Of a stretch of DNA of 64,000 nucleotides, positions 1 through 8,613 are shown piece by piece. Made by a program: the position numbers and the translations under genes. Numbering within the stretch: the stretch's first letter is position 1; each line of letters begins with the position of its first letter. The DNA is from ECT2AJA-110-A sp035399845. Lineage in GTDB: Bacteria > Planctomycetota > Phycisphaerae > UBA1845 > UTPLA1. The DNA is taken from NCBI GenBank assembly GCA_035399845.1, contig DAOPJV010000010.1, positions 62,001 through 126,000 of the forward strand. The letters are read 5' to 3'. A model generated the notes under the pieces. That model did not search any database. It worked only from the letters and a program-made list of their open reading frames with translations, and was not told where the DNA came from.

Positions 1-40
1 CGAACCGACGACAATCGCCCGTACGAGGAACGCCGCCATC

Positions 41-931
41 ATGAAGAAGAAAGCCCCCGCCGGACAAGCCGCTCGATCAGACGCGGGTGGGAAGCGCCGT
101 ACGTCGTCCCGTCCGACCTCGGCAAAACCCGCGAGCGGCGTCCGAGCCGCCGACAATCTTCCTTATATGCGATCGCTCCCGGACGGCTGCTGCGATCTGA
201 TCTATATCGATCCGCCCTTTGCGACGCAGAAGCCGAGGACGGCCGCGGCGCGACAGCGGCGGACGCGTGACGGCGCGTTTGACGATCGATGGCCCGGCGG
301 CGTCAAGGGCTTCCTCGCGTACATGCACCCGCGCCTCGTCGAGTGTCATCGACTGCTGCCGCAGACGGGCGTGATGTACACACATCTGGACTATCGGGCC
401 GCCGCCTACGCCCGCGTGATGCTCGATACGATTTTCGGCGAAGGCAATTTCCTGAACGAGATCATCTGGCACTACCGCACGGGCGGCGCGAGCCGTCGCT
501 GGTTCGCGAGGAAGCACGACACGATTCTGGTTTACGCCAGAAAGGCGGGGCGTCACACATTTCACGTTCAGCGCGGCGGCGCCTATCGAACCGAAGGGCT
601 CAATCGCGACGAAAACAACCGGCCTTACAAGACAACTCGAAAGGGGCGGCTGTACTTCAACGAGGCCGGTCCCATCCTCAGCGACGTCTGGGACATTCCG
701 TTTCTCTCGACTGTCTCCAGTGAGCGCGTGGGATGGCCGACGCAGAAGCCGCTGGCGCTGCTGGATCGCATCATCGCGGCCAGCAGCAATCCCGGGGACC
801 TCGTGGCGGACTTCTTCTGTGGCAGTGGAACAACGCTCGTCGCGGCAAAACGCGGTGGACGCGGCTATGTCGGCTGTGACATCAGCAGGCAGGCGGTCAG
901 CATCGCGCGCGCGCGACTGCGCGCGTCGTAA
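41..931 (+). CDS. site-specific DNA methyltransferase (beta-class N6-adenine/N4-cytosine)
   Basis: Predicted AdoMet-dependent DNA methyltransferase of 296 residues. The catalytic motif IV (YIDPPF) lies near residue 55 and precedes the AdoMet-binding motif I (DFFCGSGTT) near residue 260; this order defines the beta class. DPPF favours N6-adenine methylation. TQKPLALLDRII just before motif I is typical of the family. The first ~30 residues are a basic Lys/Arg/Ala tail not usual for the family. The ATG is preceded by GAGGAA at good spacing. No restriction nuclease or specificity subunit follows; the left side is cut by the window edge, so an R-M partner cannot be excluded. Target sequence unknown. 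Confidence 0.9.
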   Translation: MKKKAPAGQAARSDAGGKRRTSSRPTSAKPASGVRAADNLPYMRSLPDGCCDLIYIDPPFATQKPRTAAARQRRTRDGAFDDRWPGGVKGFLAYMHPRLVECHRLLPQTGVMYTHLDYRAAAYARVMLDTIFGEGNFLNEIIWHYRTGGASRRWFARKHDTILVYARKAGRHTFHVQRGGAYRTEGLNRDENNRPYKTTRKGRLYFNEAGPILSDVWDIPFLSTVSSERVGWPTQKPLALLDRIIAASSNPGDLVADFFCGSGTTLVAAKRGGRGYVGCDISRQAVSIARARLRAS

Positions 932-952
932 AAAGCCAGGGTTCTTGGCGCG

Positions 953-998
953 CAAAGAAAAACGCCCCGCGATTCGCCGGGTAGCGGATCGCGGGGCG
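953..998 (-). terminator. rho-independent terminator of the secreted-protein gene
   Basis: An 11-bp perfect stem (CGCCCCGCGAT / ATCGCGGGGCG, 963-973 with 988-998) is followed on the minus strand by TTTTTCTTTG. It sits just past the stop of the minus-strand gene at 1028, so it ends that transcript. Confidence 0.8.
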
Positions 999-1027
999 TA
1001 TTAGTGACCTGTCGGACCGAGCCGCGC

Positions 1028-1972
1028 TTAGCGCTCGGGCGTGTGGACGGTCGTGTCGTTCTCGTCGATCACGAGCCACGCGACCTGATTGCGCGTCGCG
1101 TCGATCGAGTCGCCTGCGCGATCGAGCACGCCGATGATGATCGTGCCGCCGCGAGCGTACTGATAGGGCTGCGACGTTTCGTCGAGCGTCTTGTCGAGTC
1201 GCATTTCGGGGGCCGTACCGAAGTTCTCGGCACAGACGGTTCCCTGGATGCGTTCCGCTTCGGCCGGCTTGCCGACGGGGAAGCCGGCGGCGTTGACGTA
1301 CACGAAGCCGCGCTGCGAGCAGAGGTCGGCGCCCGTGCAGATGAAGTCGGGATCGCTCGAACCGACAACGATGATTTCCGGCAGCGGGATCTGCGGCTGA
1401 TTGTCATCGGCGCGTCGCAGCGTGACGTTCGGCAGAGCCGCGTCCGGGAACAGCGTGTCCGTGTTCGTGTTCGCGGCGAGTCGCGCCGCGATGCCCTGGT
1501 TGACGCCGAATTCGAGCGTCAGGATCCGCGTGCCGCCGAGCTGCGAAATCGTGTCGCAACCGATGAACGCGGCGTTACCGGAGCCCGGGACGATGGCGTC
1601 GCGATAGCCGGCGTCCAGGTAATCCTGGATCTGCTCGTCGCAGACAAAGCCGCCGAGACCCGCGGACACGACGAGCGTCACCGAGAAGTCAACGGCTTGG
1701 GCCGCTTCGTTCTGGATGCCGATCTGGATCGTGCGCTGCGCCTCGGGCAGGTCGCAGACGCTCGCGAGGATGTCGGCGTTCGTATTGTTGTTCTCATTCG
1801 GGTCGTTGATGATTGGCGGCGGATTCGACGTCGCCGTTCCCGACAGCAAAGTGTTGAAGTACGCCGCGAGAAACGGGCTGCTGTTGTAGCACGACGGCCC
1901 CATGGAGGCCGCGACGCCAACGCAAAGCGCGAGCGCGGACAGTTTCATCGTCGTCTTGTAGCCGAACCCCAT
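1028..1972 (-). CDS. secreted hypothetical protein, possible lipoprotein
   Basis: A 314-residue exported protein I cannot assign to a family. ATG at 1972 is chosen over the upstream in-frame GTG (1981) because GAGGAG lies 8 nt before it. The N-terminus has MKLSALALCVGVAASMG as a signal peptide, followed by PSC, a possible but imperfect lipobox. The mature part is Asn-, Asp- and Pro-rich near residues 50-75 and contains several Cys, suggesting an extracellular disulfide-containing beta domain. It is monocistronic, with its own promoter (2174-2202), a structured leader and a terminator (953-998). Confidence 0.75.
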   Translation of the reverse strand: MGFGYKTTMKLSALALCVGVAASMGPSCYNSSPFLAAYFNTLLSGTATSNPPPIINDPNENNNTNADILASVCDLPEAQRTIQIGIQNEAAQAVDFSVTLVVSAGLGGFVCDEQIQDYLDAGYRDAIVPGSGNAAFIGCDTISQLGGTRILTLEFGVNQGIAARLAANTNTDTLFPDAALPNVTLRRADDNQPQIPLPEIIVVGSSDPDFICTGADLCSQRGFVYVNAAGFPVGKPAEAERIQGTVCAENFGTAPEMRLDKTLDETSQPYQYARGGTIIIGVLDRAGDSIDATRNQVAWLVIDENDTTVHTPER

Positions 1973-2040
1973 CGTTAACACTCCTCAAAAATCAATAGTT
2001 CGCGCGTCGGCTGGATGGTTCCTGTCACGCGAGGAAGGTC

Positions 2041-2173
2041 GCGGCGTCTCGCCGCATAGTGGCCGGCCGCTGGGTCCTTCCCAGTCACTTCTGCGTGGCG
2101 AACGCGAGTGTTCGCCGGCGGGCGTAAGTGGCCGCCCCCCAATGCGGTTGCGTTTGCGGCCGAACCACATTGG
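2041..2173 (-). promoter_or_regulatory. hairpin-rich 5' leader of the secreted-protein gene
   Basis: Between the promoter and the start codon lie several inverted repeats: 2139-2173 (CCAATG-x-GGTT pairing with AACC-x-CATTGG), 2097-2116 (GGCGAAC / GTTCGCC), 2071-2083 and 2041-2055 (GCGGCG / CGCCGC). The whole 1982-2327 gap has no convincing gene. A cis-acting RNA element is an inference from structure alone; I recognise no riboswitch class. Confidence 0.4.
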
Positions 2174-2202
2174 ATTCTACTCCGCCACCAAGTGGGAAGC
2201 AA
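2174..2202 (-). promoter_or_regulatory. sigma-70-type promoter for the gene at 1028-1972
   Basis: Read on the minus strand: -35 TTGCTT (2202-2197), a 17-nt spacer and -10 TAGAAT (2179-2174). The expected transcription start near 2167 leaves a leader of about 195 nt. Confidence 0.55.
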
Positions 2203-2327
2203 CGATTGCGACACATGGAGCGGTCCGCTTATGTCGCGTGACTCAAAGATCGGACCCGACAGAAGTTATGGGAACGCGACACCCGTCGAATCGCGGCGAG
2301 AAACAGGCGCCGGCGTGGTCACGCGAT

Positions 2328-4046
2328 TCAGCCCCTGGCCGCCTGAATTGCCAGTTTCTCGCGAAAAATCTTGGCGTTGTGACGGATATCGACCGGGAAT
2401 CGCGGGTGGATCCGAAAGTCCGCAATGCTGCGCGTGATCGCGTGATCGGCGCCTGTTCGGCGCAGCTCCGCAAGGATCGTTTCCGGACGCCGACGTTCCG
2501 AACGCGTCGTCACTTCCGCGTCGAGCTCGACCCAGAGCACGGGCCTCTGATTCGGCGGCTCGCCGACACCCACGAGCGCCGTTCGGAAGACCTTCGGATG
2601 GCGATTGAAGATGGTCTCGCACGGGACGGTAAACAACACCCCCGCCGGCGTCACGACGCGATGCGCCTTGCGTCCGCAGAACCAGATTCGGCCTTCGTTG
2701 TCGAGCCGGCCCACATCGCCCATGCGATGCCATACGACGTCGCCTTCGGGGATCTTCGCCTGGCGCGTCGCCGTTTCGCTGGTCAGGTAGCGCCTGGTGA
2801 CCACCTGGCCTTTCACGACGATCTCGCCGATCTCGCCCGTCTTCACGCAGAGATCGTCCGACCACTCGGCGATCGGCCCATCAGAAATTCGAATCACACG
2901 GACTTCGGCGCCGGGAACGGGGCGACCGACGCACGTACCACCGCCTTGTTCCGAAACAGCCGCCGTTTCGTCCAGGATCTCATGGCTCCCGATCGACGCC
3001 ACGGGAAGCGCCTCCGTCGCGCCATACGGCGTGAACACCTGCGTATCCGCGTTGAGCATCTTGCGCATCCGGCGAAGCGTGACCGGCGGCACCGGGGCGC
3101 CCGCCGAAATGACGCGACGCAGTGATGGCAGGCGAATGTCGTTGGCTTCGCCGTAGCGGCTCACGCGATTCAGCAGGGCGGGGGAGCCGAACATGTGCGT
3201 GATGTTCTGATCGCGAATCGCCTCGATGATTCGCGTCGGGTCGACAAACGCCGGACGAGTCGGGTCCATTTCCGGGATGACGGCCGTCATTCCCAGCGCC
3301 GGATCGAACAACGCGAACAGCGGAAACGTCGGCAGATCGACCTCGCCCGGCTGGATTCCGAACTGATCCCGCAGGATGCGAACCTGCGCGTCGAACATGG
3401 CGTGCTCGTACAGGACGGCCTTGGGCGGTCCCGTGCTTCCCGTCGTGAAGATGATGGCGGCCGGATCCGTGGGGCGGGTCTCGGCCATCTGATAGCGTTC
3501 CCATGCGTCGCCGCGCAGGGCGTCGAGCCGATGTCCGCCCCAGCCGAATCGTCGCCCGACTGTCACGCACGCGTGAACCTGTCTGAACGCCGACGGAAAC
3601 ATGCGGCGAAGAACATGAGCGATCGGGATCCCGATGAAGGCTTCGGCCTCGATCGATCGCAGGCAGTCGACCATTCGCAGTTTGCCCATGCCGGGGTCGA
3701 TCAGTACGGGGACGGCGCCGATCTTGTACAGCGCGAATGTGAGCGCGAAGAACTCGGGGCTGGGACGAACCATCAGAATGGTCCGAACGCCGCGGCGGAT
3801 GCCGATTGATTCAAATCCGCGGGCGTATCGATCGGATTCCTCATCAAGCTGTCGAAATGTCAGGCGCGCGTAGGTGGCGCGACCATCGCCCGCGCGTCCC
3901 GATCGCCAGATCAGCGCCGGCGTCTCGGGCTGCAGGGCCGCCATCCGAGGCAGATGCGCCGCCACGTTCACAGATGAGACGGCCTGTGCGGTCTCCGGCG
4001 CCGGGGCGCCGTTGAAAATCACAGGATGTTGCTCGTCATTTGACAT
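2328..4046 (-). CDS. oleC: OleC-type AMP-dependent synthetase (beta-lactone synthetase of olefin biosynthesis)
   Basis: Predicted ANL-superfamily enzyme. OleC proteins adenylate 2-alkyl-3-hydroxyalkanoates and close them to a beta-lactone, the penultimate step of head-to-head long-chain olefin synthesis. ANL motifs: TTGSTGPPK (~201-209), YGATEALPVASIGS, MGDVGRLDNEGRIWFCGRK and a C-terminal IRHNAKIFREK with the conserved Lys. MVRPSPEFFALTFALYKIG and LPTFPLFALFDPALGMT are the signatures that point to OleC rather than a generic acyl-CoA ligase. ATG at 4046 gives 572 residues, near the family norm; the reading frame stays open 123 nt upstream, but that part is Arg-rich and unlike the family. No strong Shine-Dalgarno is seen. 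The partner oleB lies at 7202-8092 on the same strand. Confidence 0.85.
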   Translation of the reverse strand: MSNDEQHPVIFNGAPAPETAQAVSSVNVAAHLPRMAALQPETPALIWRSGRAGDGRATYARLTFRQLDEESDRYARGFESIGIRRGVRTILMVRPSPEFFALTFALYKIGAVPVLIDPGMGKLRMVDCLRSIEAEAFIGIPIAHVLRRMFPSAFRQVHACVTVGRRFGWGGHRLDALRGDAWERYQMAETRPTDPAAIIFTTGSTGPPKAVLYEHAMFDAQVRILRDQFGIQPGEVDLPTFPLFALFDPALGMTAVIPEMDPTRPAFVDPTRIIEAIRDQNITHMFGSPALLNRVSRYGEANDIRLPSLRRVISAGAPVPPVTLRRMRKMLNADTQVFTPYGATEALPVASIGSHEILDETAAVSEQGGGTCVGRPVPGAEVRVIRISDGPIAEWSDDLCVKTGEIGEIVVKGQVVTRRYLTSETATRQAKIPEGDVVWHRMGDVGRLDNEGRIWFCGRKAHRVVTPAGVLFTVPCETIFNRHPKVFRTALVGVGEPPNQRPVLWVELDAEVTTRSERRRPETILAELRRTGADHAITRSIADFRIHPRFPVDIRHNAKIFREKLAIQAARG

Positions 4047-4217
4047 GGCGTCGCAGGAAGGTCTGATCGCGGCAAACTCACTGGTTTCATTGGCGCGGTT
4101 CGTGTCCGCTCGTCTGACGCCGCGGCGGAAATCACGTCGGCGTCGCGAGGACAATACACAACATTCCACGCCAAGGCTATCATCCGCCTTTTTCTCGCAA
4201 CGGAACCTGGGACGCTC

Positions 4218-5009
4218 ATGTCGACACCCAAGCTATTCATGGTCCTGCCCGCCTACAACGAGGCGGAGAATCTGCCGGCGCTGCTCGCCAACCTGGAGGG
4301 CGTCTTCGCGCGGCTGGCTCGCCTGGGGCACGAGCGTCAGTACGTCATCGTCGACGATGGCAGCAAGGACGCGACGCCCGAAGTCCTTCGCGTTCATCAG
4401 CAGCAGCTGCCGATCGACGTCATCACGCACAATCCGAACCAGGGGCTGGGTCCCACGATCCGCGACGGTCTTCGTCGGGCGTCAGAGCTGGCCGCGGACA
4501 ACGACATCGTTCTCTCGATGGACGCGGACAACACGCATCCGGCGGGCCTTATCCACCAGATGGTTCAGATGATTCTCGAGGGCAATGACGTCGTCATCGC
4601 GTCGCGCTATCGGCCCGGCGCCCGCATTGTCGGTCTCAGCCTGATCCGGCGATGGATGAGCCTCGGCGCCCGAATGCTCTTTCAGGTCATCATGCCGATC
4701 CCGGGCGTGCGCGATTACACATGCGGCTTCCGCGCCTATCGCGCGTCGGGGCTCAAGCGCGCCTTCGCAGCGTATGGTGACACGTTCATCGAACATCGCG
4801 GATTCCAGTGCATGGCGGATATCCTGCTGAAGCTCGCGCCCTTCGAGCTCGTGATGAACGAAGCGCCGATGGTACTGCGTTATGACCTGAAGCTTGGCGA
4901 GAGCAAGATGCGCGTATCGTCGACAGTCGCCAATACCCTGAAGCTGCTGCTCAGTCGGCGATTTGATCGGCGTTACGCCGTCGCCGCCCGCGCCCAACGG
5001 ACACCGTGA
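4218..5009 (+). CDS. family 2 glycosyltransferase (polyprenyl-phosphate sugar transferase type)
   Basis: GT-A fold glycosyltransferase of 263 residues resembling dolichol/undecaprenyl-phosphate mannosyl- or glucosyltransferases. VLPAYNEAENLPAL opens the nucleotide-binding fold, VIVDDGSKDAT and LSMDADNTH carry the metal and UDP/GDP-sugar aspartates, and YTCGFRAYR near residue 175 is typical of DPM1-like enzymes. There is no C-terminal membrane anchor, so the product would act at the cytoplasmic membrane face. Its stop overlaps the ATG of the next gene (TGATG), so the lipid-linked sugar it makes is probably used by that membrane glycosyltransferase. Donor and acceptor unknown. Confidence 0.85.
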   Translation: MSTPKLFMVLPAYNEAENLPALLANLEGVFARLARLGHERQYVIVDDGSKDATPEVLRVHQQQLPIDVITHNPNQGLGPTIRDGLRRASELAADNDIVLSMDADNTHPAGLIHQMVQMILEGNDVVIASRYRPGARIVGLSLIRRWMSLGARMLFQVIMPIPGVRDYTCGFRAYRASGLKRAFAAYGDTFIEHRGFQCMADILLKLAPFELVMNEAPMVLRYDLKLGESKMRVSSTVANTLKLLLSRRFDRRYAVAARAQRTP

Positions 5010-7165
5010 TGACGGACGCGCAGCGACAACCTCAATCAGACGTCGACACCTCGATCGGCTCGACGCCGTCGGAACCCACTGGCGACAACACTGTCACGGC
5101 GAGCCCGCCAGTCACGCCGCCGACGCAGCGGCAAAACCGTTTCGCCCGCCCGGGCCTCTTCCTTCTCTGCGCGGCGACGCTTGTCTCCGCCGTCGGGCTG
5201 ACGCTGCCGTCCTACGGCTATACGTTCGACGAAGTTCTTGGCGCCCTCTACAAGGGCGAATCGATCCTCGAATACTGGCTGCATGGCGCCGACAGGACGT
5301 ACCTGCAGACCGGCGAAAAGCACATCGCCTACTATGACGATGTCACGCATCCCGACTTTCATCGCGGCTCGCGCGCCACGCGGCTGTGGCAGTTCTACGC
5401 CTTTCCGAAGACGGTGTCGGCGTTGTGCTGTCACTTTCTGCGATCGTGGATACTTCCCATCGACGCCCATCATCTCGCGATCGTTCTGATCGCGCTCATC
5501 GGCCTCTGGTATATCTATCGCACGGGCTGGGAGGAGGCGGGCCCCGTCGCCGCGGTTGCGGCGTTCTGGATCGTGGCGCTGCATCCGCGCGTCTTCGCCC
5601 ACATGCACAACAATCTGAAGGATGTCTGTGTCGCAACGCTCATGGCCGCGACGATCCTCATGTTCCGCCGGGCCACGATGACGCAGTCCGTGGGCGCGCT
5701 GCTATGGGCCGCCGTCCTTCTCGCGATGTCCGTCGCCAGCAAGCTCAACGCCGTCTTTGTTCCCGTCATCGGTCTGCCCTGGTTCATCTGCTGGCTCGCG
5801 CTTCATCGGAAGTCGATCCGGCGGCGCTGGCTCATCGCGTTCCTGTTCACGCCCATCGTCTCCCTCGCCGTCTGGTGTGTTCTCGACCCGATGTTCTCGA
5901 ACGATCCGGCGCAGCTCGGCGAGTATTACCGCTTCTACTCGGAGGTCGCGGGCGGTGGCGCCGCCCACTGGAACTGGTTTGGCCTCAGGAAATTCCTGAC
6001 GTGCACGCCGCCCGTCTTCCTGGGGTTCTTTGTGGTCGGGCTGATCTGGCTCGCGTGGAAGCGCCGTGGCTATGACCTGCTCTTCTATGGCTGGTGGTTC
6101 ACGCTCCCGATCCTTCGCGTCTGCGTGCCCAACGCCAAGGACTGCGACGGCATTCGACACTACCTCGAATGTATCCCGCCGTTTGCGATCGTCGCGGCCT
6201 TCGGCCTCATGGCCATGTGTCGACCAATTGCCGCCCGGTTCGCAACGATCCGCGCGAAGCGAAGTGTGTTCGCGACGGGGCTTGCTGTCTGCCTCGCGCC
6301 GGCGCTCGTCGTGATCTGGCGGTATCACCCGCATCAGACGGTCTATTACAACTGCTTCGTCGGCGGGTATCACGGCGCCCGCGGGCAGGGCCTGCGCGAC
6401 GGCGATTACTGGTGCAGTTCCTATCGGGAAGTGATCGACTGGATGCTGGCGAACAACCTCGAGCCGGGGGTCATCGACGCGACCTACGGCTCACACATTC
6501 TGCAGTACTACACAGTCGTCGTCGGCGGCAGGTTCACGCTGGTCCATACGCCCGAGGGTGATCAGGCCCTCTCGAAGGGCGGCCGGCTCTATCTCATCGA
6601 ACACGAAGACGCGACGCGCAAGCGGCACGCGGGTCTCGTGCGCGAGATCAAGGCGCCGCCGATTTACCAGATCCGGCGCGACGGCCGCGTCATCGTCTCC
6701 CTGCATGCGATCGATCTGCCGGAACTGGACGACGATTTCGACATCGACCCGCGCGGCGCCGATGATCAGCGGCTGAAAGTCGGCCATCAGATCGGCCGCC
6801 GCGGGAAGGACGGCTGGTATGTCAGTTCGAAGGACAAACGCGCCTTCATGATCTACGGTCCCTACATTCAGGACCCGCCGCCGGGCGCCTACAGCGTGAC
6901 CTTCGAACTGAAGCTTGTTTCGTCGTCCGGCGCCGACGTTCCTGTCTGCACGCTGGACGTCTTCGACGCCACGTCGCGCAGGAAGCTAGCGGAGCGACAG
7001 GTCGTGTCCGGCGACTTTGGCGAGCCGCGTGAATCGCAGTCATTCGAACTGGCGTTCACGGCGCCGCCCGGCGCCAGCCTGGAATTCCGTGTGTTCCACG
7101 AAGGGAACGCCGACTATGGCTGCGGGCGGATCCATGCGCGGCGCGTCGACAGCGCCAACGACTGA
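5009..7165 (+). CDS. multipass membrane glycosyltransferase, GT39/ArnT-like, with C-terminal beta domain
   Basis: A 718-residue polytopic protein. After a Thr/Pro-rich cytoplasmic tail (~1-45) come many hydrophobic segments to about residue 440. YTFDEV after the first membrane helix and HPRVFAHMHNNLKD in an external loop match the acidic loop motifs of GT-C enzymes that use polyprenyl-phosphate sugars. From about residue 530 to the end it is soluble, with a beta-sandwich-like tail (AFMIYGPYIQDPPPGAY) that may be a carbohydrate-binding domain. ATG at 5009 is preferred over the adjoining GTG at 5006 and overlaps the previous stop, so the two genes form a translationally coupled pair. Confidence 0.8.
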   Translation: MTDAQRQPQSDVDTSIGSTPSEPTGDNTVTASPPVTPPTQRQNRFARPGLFLLCAATLVSAVGLTLPSYGYTFDEVLGALYKGESILEYWLHGADRTYLQTGEKHIAYYDDVTHPDFHRGSRATRLWQFYAFPKTVSALCCHFLRSWILPIDAHHLAIVLIALIGLWYIYRTGWEEAGPVAAVAAFWIVALHPRVFAHMHNNLKDVCVATLMAATILMFRRATMTQSVGALLWAAVLLAMSVASKLNAVFVPVIGLPWFICWLALHRKSIRRRWLIAFLFTPIVSLAVWCVLDPMFSNDPAQLGEYYRFYSEVAGGGAAHWNWFGLRKFLTCTPPVFLGFFVVGLIWLAWKRRGYDLLFYGWWFTLPILRVCVPNAKDCDGIRHYLECIPPFAIVAAFGLMAMCRPIAARFATIRAKRSVFATGLAVCLAPALVVIWRYHPHQTVYYNCFVGGYHGARGQGLRDGDYWCSSYREVIDWMLANNLEPGVIDATYGSHILQYYTVVVGGRFTLVHTPEGDQALSKGGRLYLIEHEDATRKRHAGLVREIKAPPIYQIRRDGRVIVSLHAIDLPELDDDFDIDPRGADDQRLKVGHQIGRRGKDGWYVSSKDKRAFMIYGPYIQDPPPGAYSVTFELKLVSSSGADVPVCTLDVFDATSRRKLAERQVVSGDFGEPRESQSFELAFTAPPGASLEFRVFHEGNADYGCGRIHARRVDSAND

Positions 7166-7201
7166 CGCGCCGCCTCCGAAACGGGGCGTCTTACTGAGTC
7201 A

Positions 7202-8092
7202 TCAAATGAAGTTGCGAACACGCTCGATGATTCGATCGCGGGCGTCTTCCATGACATAGTGGCCGGCGTCCTCGAAGACGTGGGTTTCCGCATCGGGGAA
7301 TCGTCGTCGCCATTCCGCAAGAAACGCGTCGTCGAAAACGAAGTCCTGACGGCCCCAGCAGATCATCATCGGCTTGTCGCGAAGTGTCGTCAGGTCGTCA
7401 TCGATTGCGCGGACTGTTTCGTAGCTTCGATCGCCCGGCGCCAGCGGAATGTCCTTCACGAACTCATGAACGGCCAGTCGATCGCTCACGCGCCGGTAAG
7501 GCGCGAGCAGGCCGCTCCGCACGTTTCGATCGAGACCTCGCGTGGTTCCGCCGATTGCGGCGCCATGGCAGAAGAGGTTCAGCCGGCGTACCAGGAATCG
7601 TGTGAGCAGGTTGTCGCGCCGCGCGATCCGGAGCTGCCACATGAAGGGGCGTTCCGCCGGCAGGAAGAAGGCCGCGGTATTCAGAACGACGATCCGCGCG
7701 ATGCGCTCCGGCTTGCGCAGGGCGGCGCCAAATCCGATCATGCCGCCCCAGTCATGAACGATCAGCGTGACATCTTCCTGCACGCCCAGGTGGTTGAGCA
7801 GCGCCTCGACATCGTCAATGCGTGAGGCGAGTCGATGATCGTAGCGATCCAGGCCGGGGCGATCGGACAGACCGCAGCCGATGTGATCCATCGCGATGCA
7901 GCGATGAGTCCCGCGAAAGGCCCTGATGAGTTCGCGGTAGTAAAACGACCACGTGGGGTTCCCGTGAACCATGACGATCGGTGGTCCGTCGCCTTCGTCC
8001 ACGTAATGCATGTCGAGATCGTTGTGTCGGAATAGCCGGCTTTCGAAGGGATAGAGCTGTCGCCAGGGTTCGTTGGATCGTTCGGCTGTCAT
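7202..8092 (-). CDS. oleB: OleB-type alpha/beta hydrolase (beta-lactone decarboxylase)
   Basis: Haloalkane-dehalogenase-like alpha/beta hydrolase of 296 residues, the normal OleB size. OleB converts the OleC beta-lactone to the cis-olefin and CO2. VHGNPTWSFYYRELI is the oxyanion-side motif, HDWGG holds the nucleophilic Asp, and DAGHYVMED carries the catalytic His. MDHIGCGLSDRP and VVLNTAAFFLP are OleB-like. A plain haloalkane dehalogenase is the alternative; the nearby oleC on the same strand favours OleB. oleB and oleC are separated by a plus-strand glycosyltransferase pair; no oleA or oleD is in the window. Confidence 0.8.
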   Translation of the reverse strand: MTAERSNEPWRQLYPFESRLFRHNDLDMHYVDEGDGPPIVMVHGNPTWSFYYRELIRAFRGTHRCIAMDHIGCGLSDRPGLDRYDHRLASRIDDVEALLNHLGVQEDVTLIVHDWGGMIGFGAALRKPERIARIVVLNTAAFFLPAERPFMWQLRIARRDNLLTRFLVRRLNLFCHGAAIGGTTRGLDRNVRSGLLAPYRRVSDRLAVHEFVKDIPLAPGDRSYETVRAIDDDLTTLRDKPMMICWGRQDFVFDDAFLAEWRRRFPDAETHVFEDAGHYVMEDARDRIIERVRNFI

Positions 8093-8175
8093 TGGCGTGG
8101 CTGCGCGTCTTATAAGAATTCAAACGGGCTATAGAAGCCGAAATCCTTGGGACGTTGTATTGTCTAGGTGTCAGG

Positions 8176-8393
8176 GTCGGAAAGGGTACCGACGAGACGC
8201 GGGTTTGTCGAACGGCCCGTCAGAGCCGCAAACCCGTCCGGACAACGAAGACGATCGACGCCGTCACTGGCTTACCCGTTAAGCCGATGCGGGCGGGATC
8301 GAACGGAGGGACCGCGCGCCGAGCCGCGCGGCCGCCAGGTTCGGATGGGCTCAATCAGAACGCCCGTGTCTCAGCGATTCGTATGGGCGAATC
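8176..8393. ncRNA. candidate structured RNA: five consecutive hairpins
   Basis: In the 520-nt gap between oleB and the tadE-like gene, five perfect stem-loops follow one another: 8176-8193 (GTCGG/CCGAC), 8200-8236 (CGGGTTTG/CAAACCCG with an inner CGGC/GCCG), 8269-8285 (GGCTTA/TAAGCC), 8312-8331 (CCGCGC/GCGCGG) and 8376-8393 (GATTCG/CGAATC). This could be a plus-strand RNA or, read on minus, a long leader of oleB. I recognise no known RNA family and no clear promoter. Confidence 0.35.
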
Positions 8394-8420
8394 CAGTCGG
8401 AAAGAAAGGGTGATACGAAC

Positions 8421-8492
8421 GTGTTGATCGGCTTGTTTGTGCTCTGGTGGATTTTCCACGAGCTGCGCCGTCACGCCATGTTCCGTCGCTAG
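8421..8492 (+). CDS. possible 23-residue single-span membrane peptide
   Basis: A GTG-initiated frame encodes VLIGLFVLWWIFHELRRHA plus four residues: a hydrophobic helix followed by a basic end, typical of small membrane proteins. AAGGGTG lies 12 nt upstream. It follows the hairpin region directly. Length alone makes chance likely. Confidence 0.25.
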   Translation: MLIGLFVLWWIFHELRRHAMFRR

Positions 8493-8502
8493 GCCCCCTC
8501 AG

Positions 8503-8533
8503 AAAAAAAGCCCGGGCGCCGGAGCGCTCGGGC
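8503..8533 (-). terminator. rho-independent terminator downstream of the tadE-like gene
   Basis: On the minus strand a 10-bp stem with one mismatch (8533-8524 with 8519-8510) is followed by seven T (8509-8503). It lies about 80 nt past the stop of the tadE-like gene; that 80-nt stretch also has small G/C hairpins. Confidence 0.7.
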
Positions 8534-8613
8534 GGACAATCTCTCTCGGGCGATGTAGAGGGAGCAAACCCCGTCTTGCGGGTCCTTGGAGGCCGAAGGC
8601 GGGGGCTCTTTTG

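Noticed and set aside
2142..3125. Plus-strand frame opposite oleC
   Set aside because: Overlaps oleC in antisense, no family resemblance.
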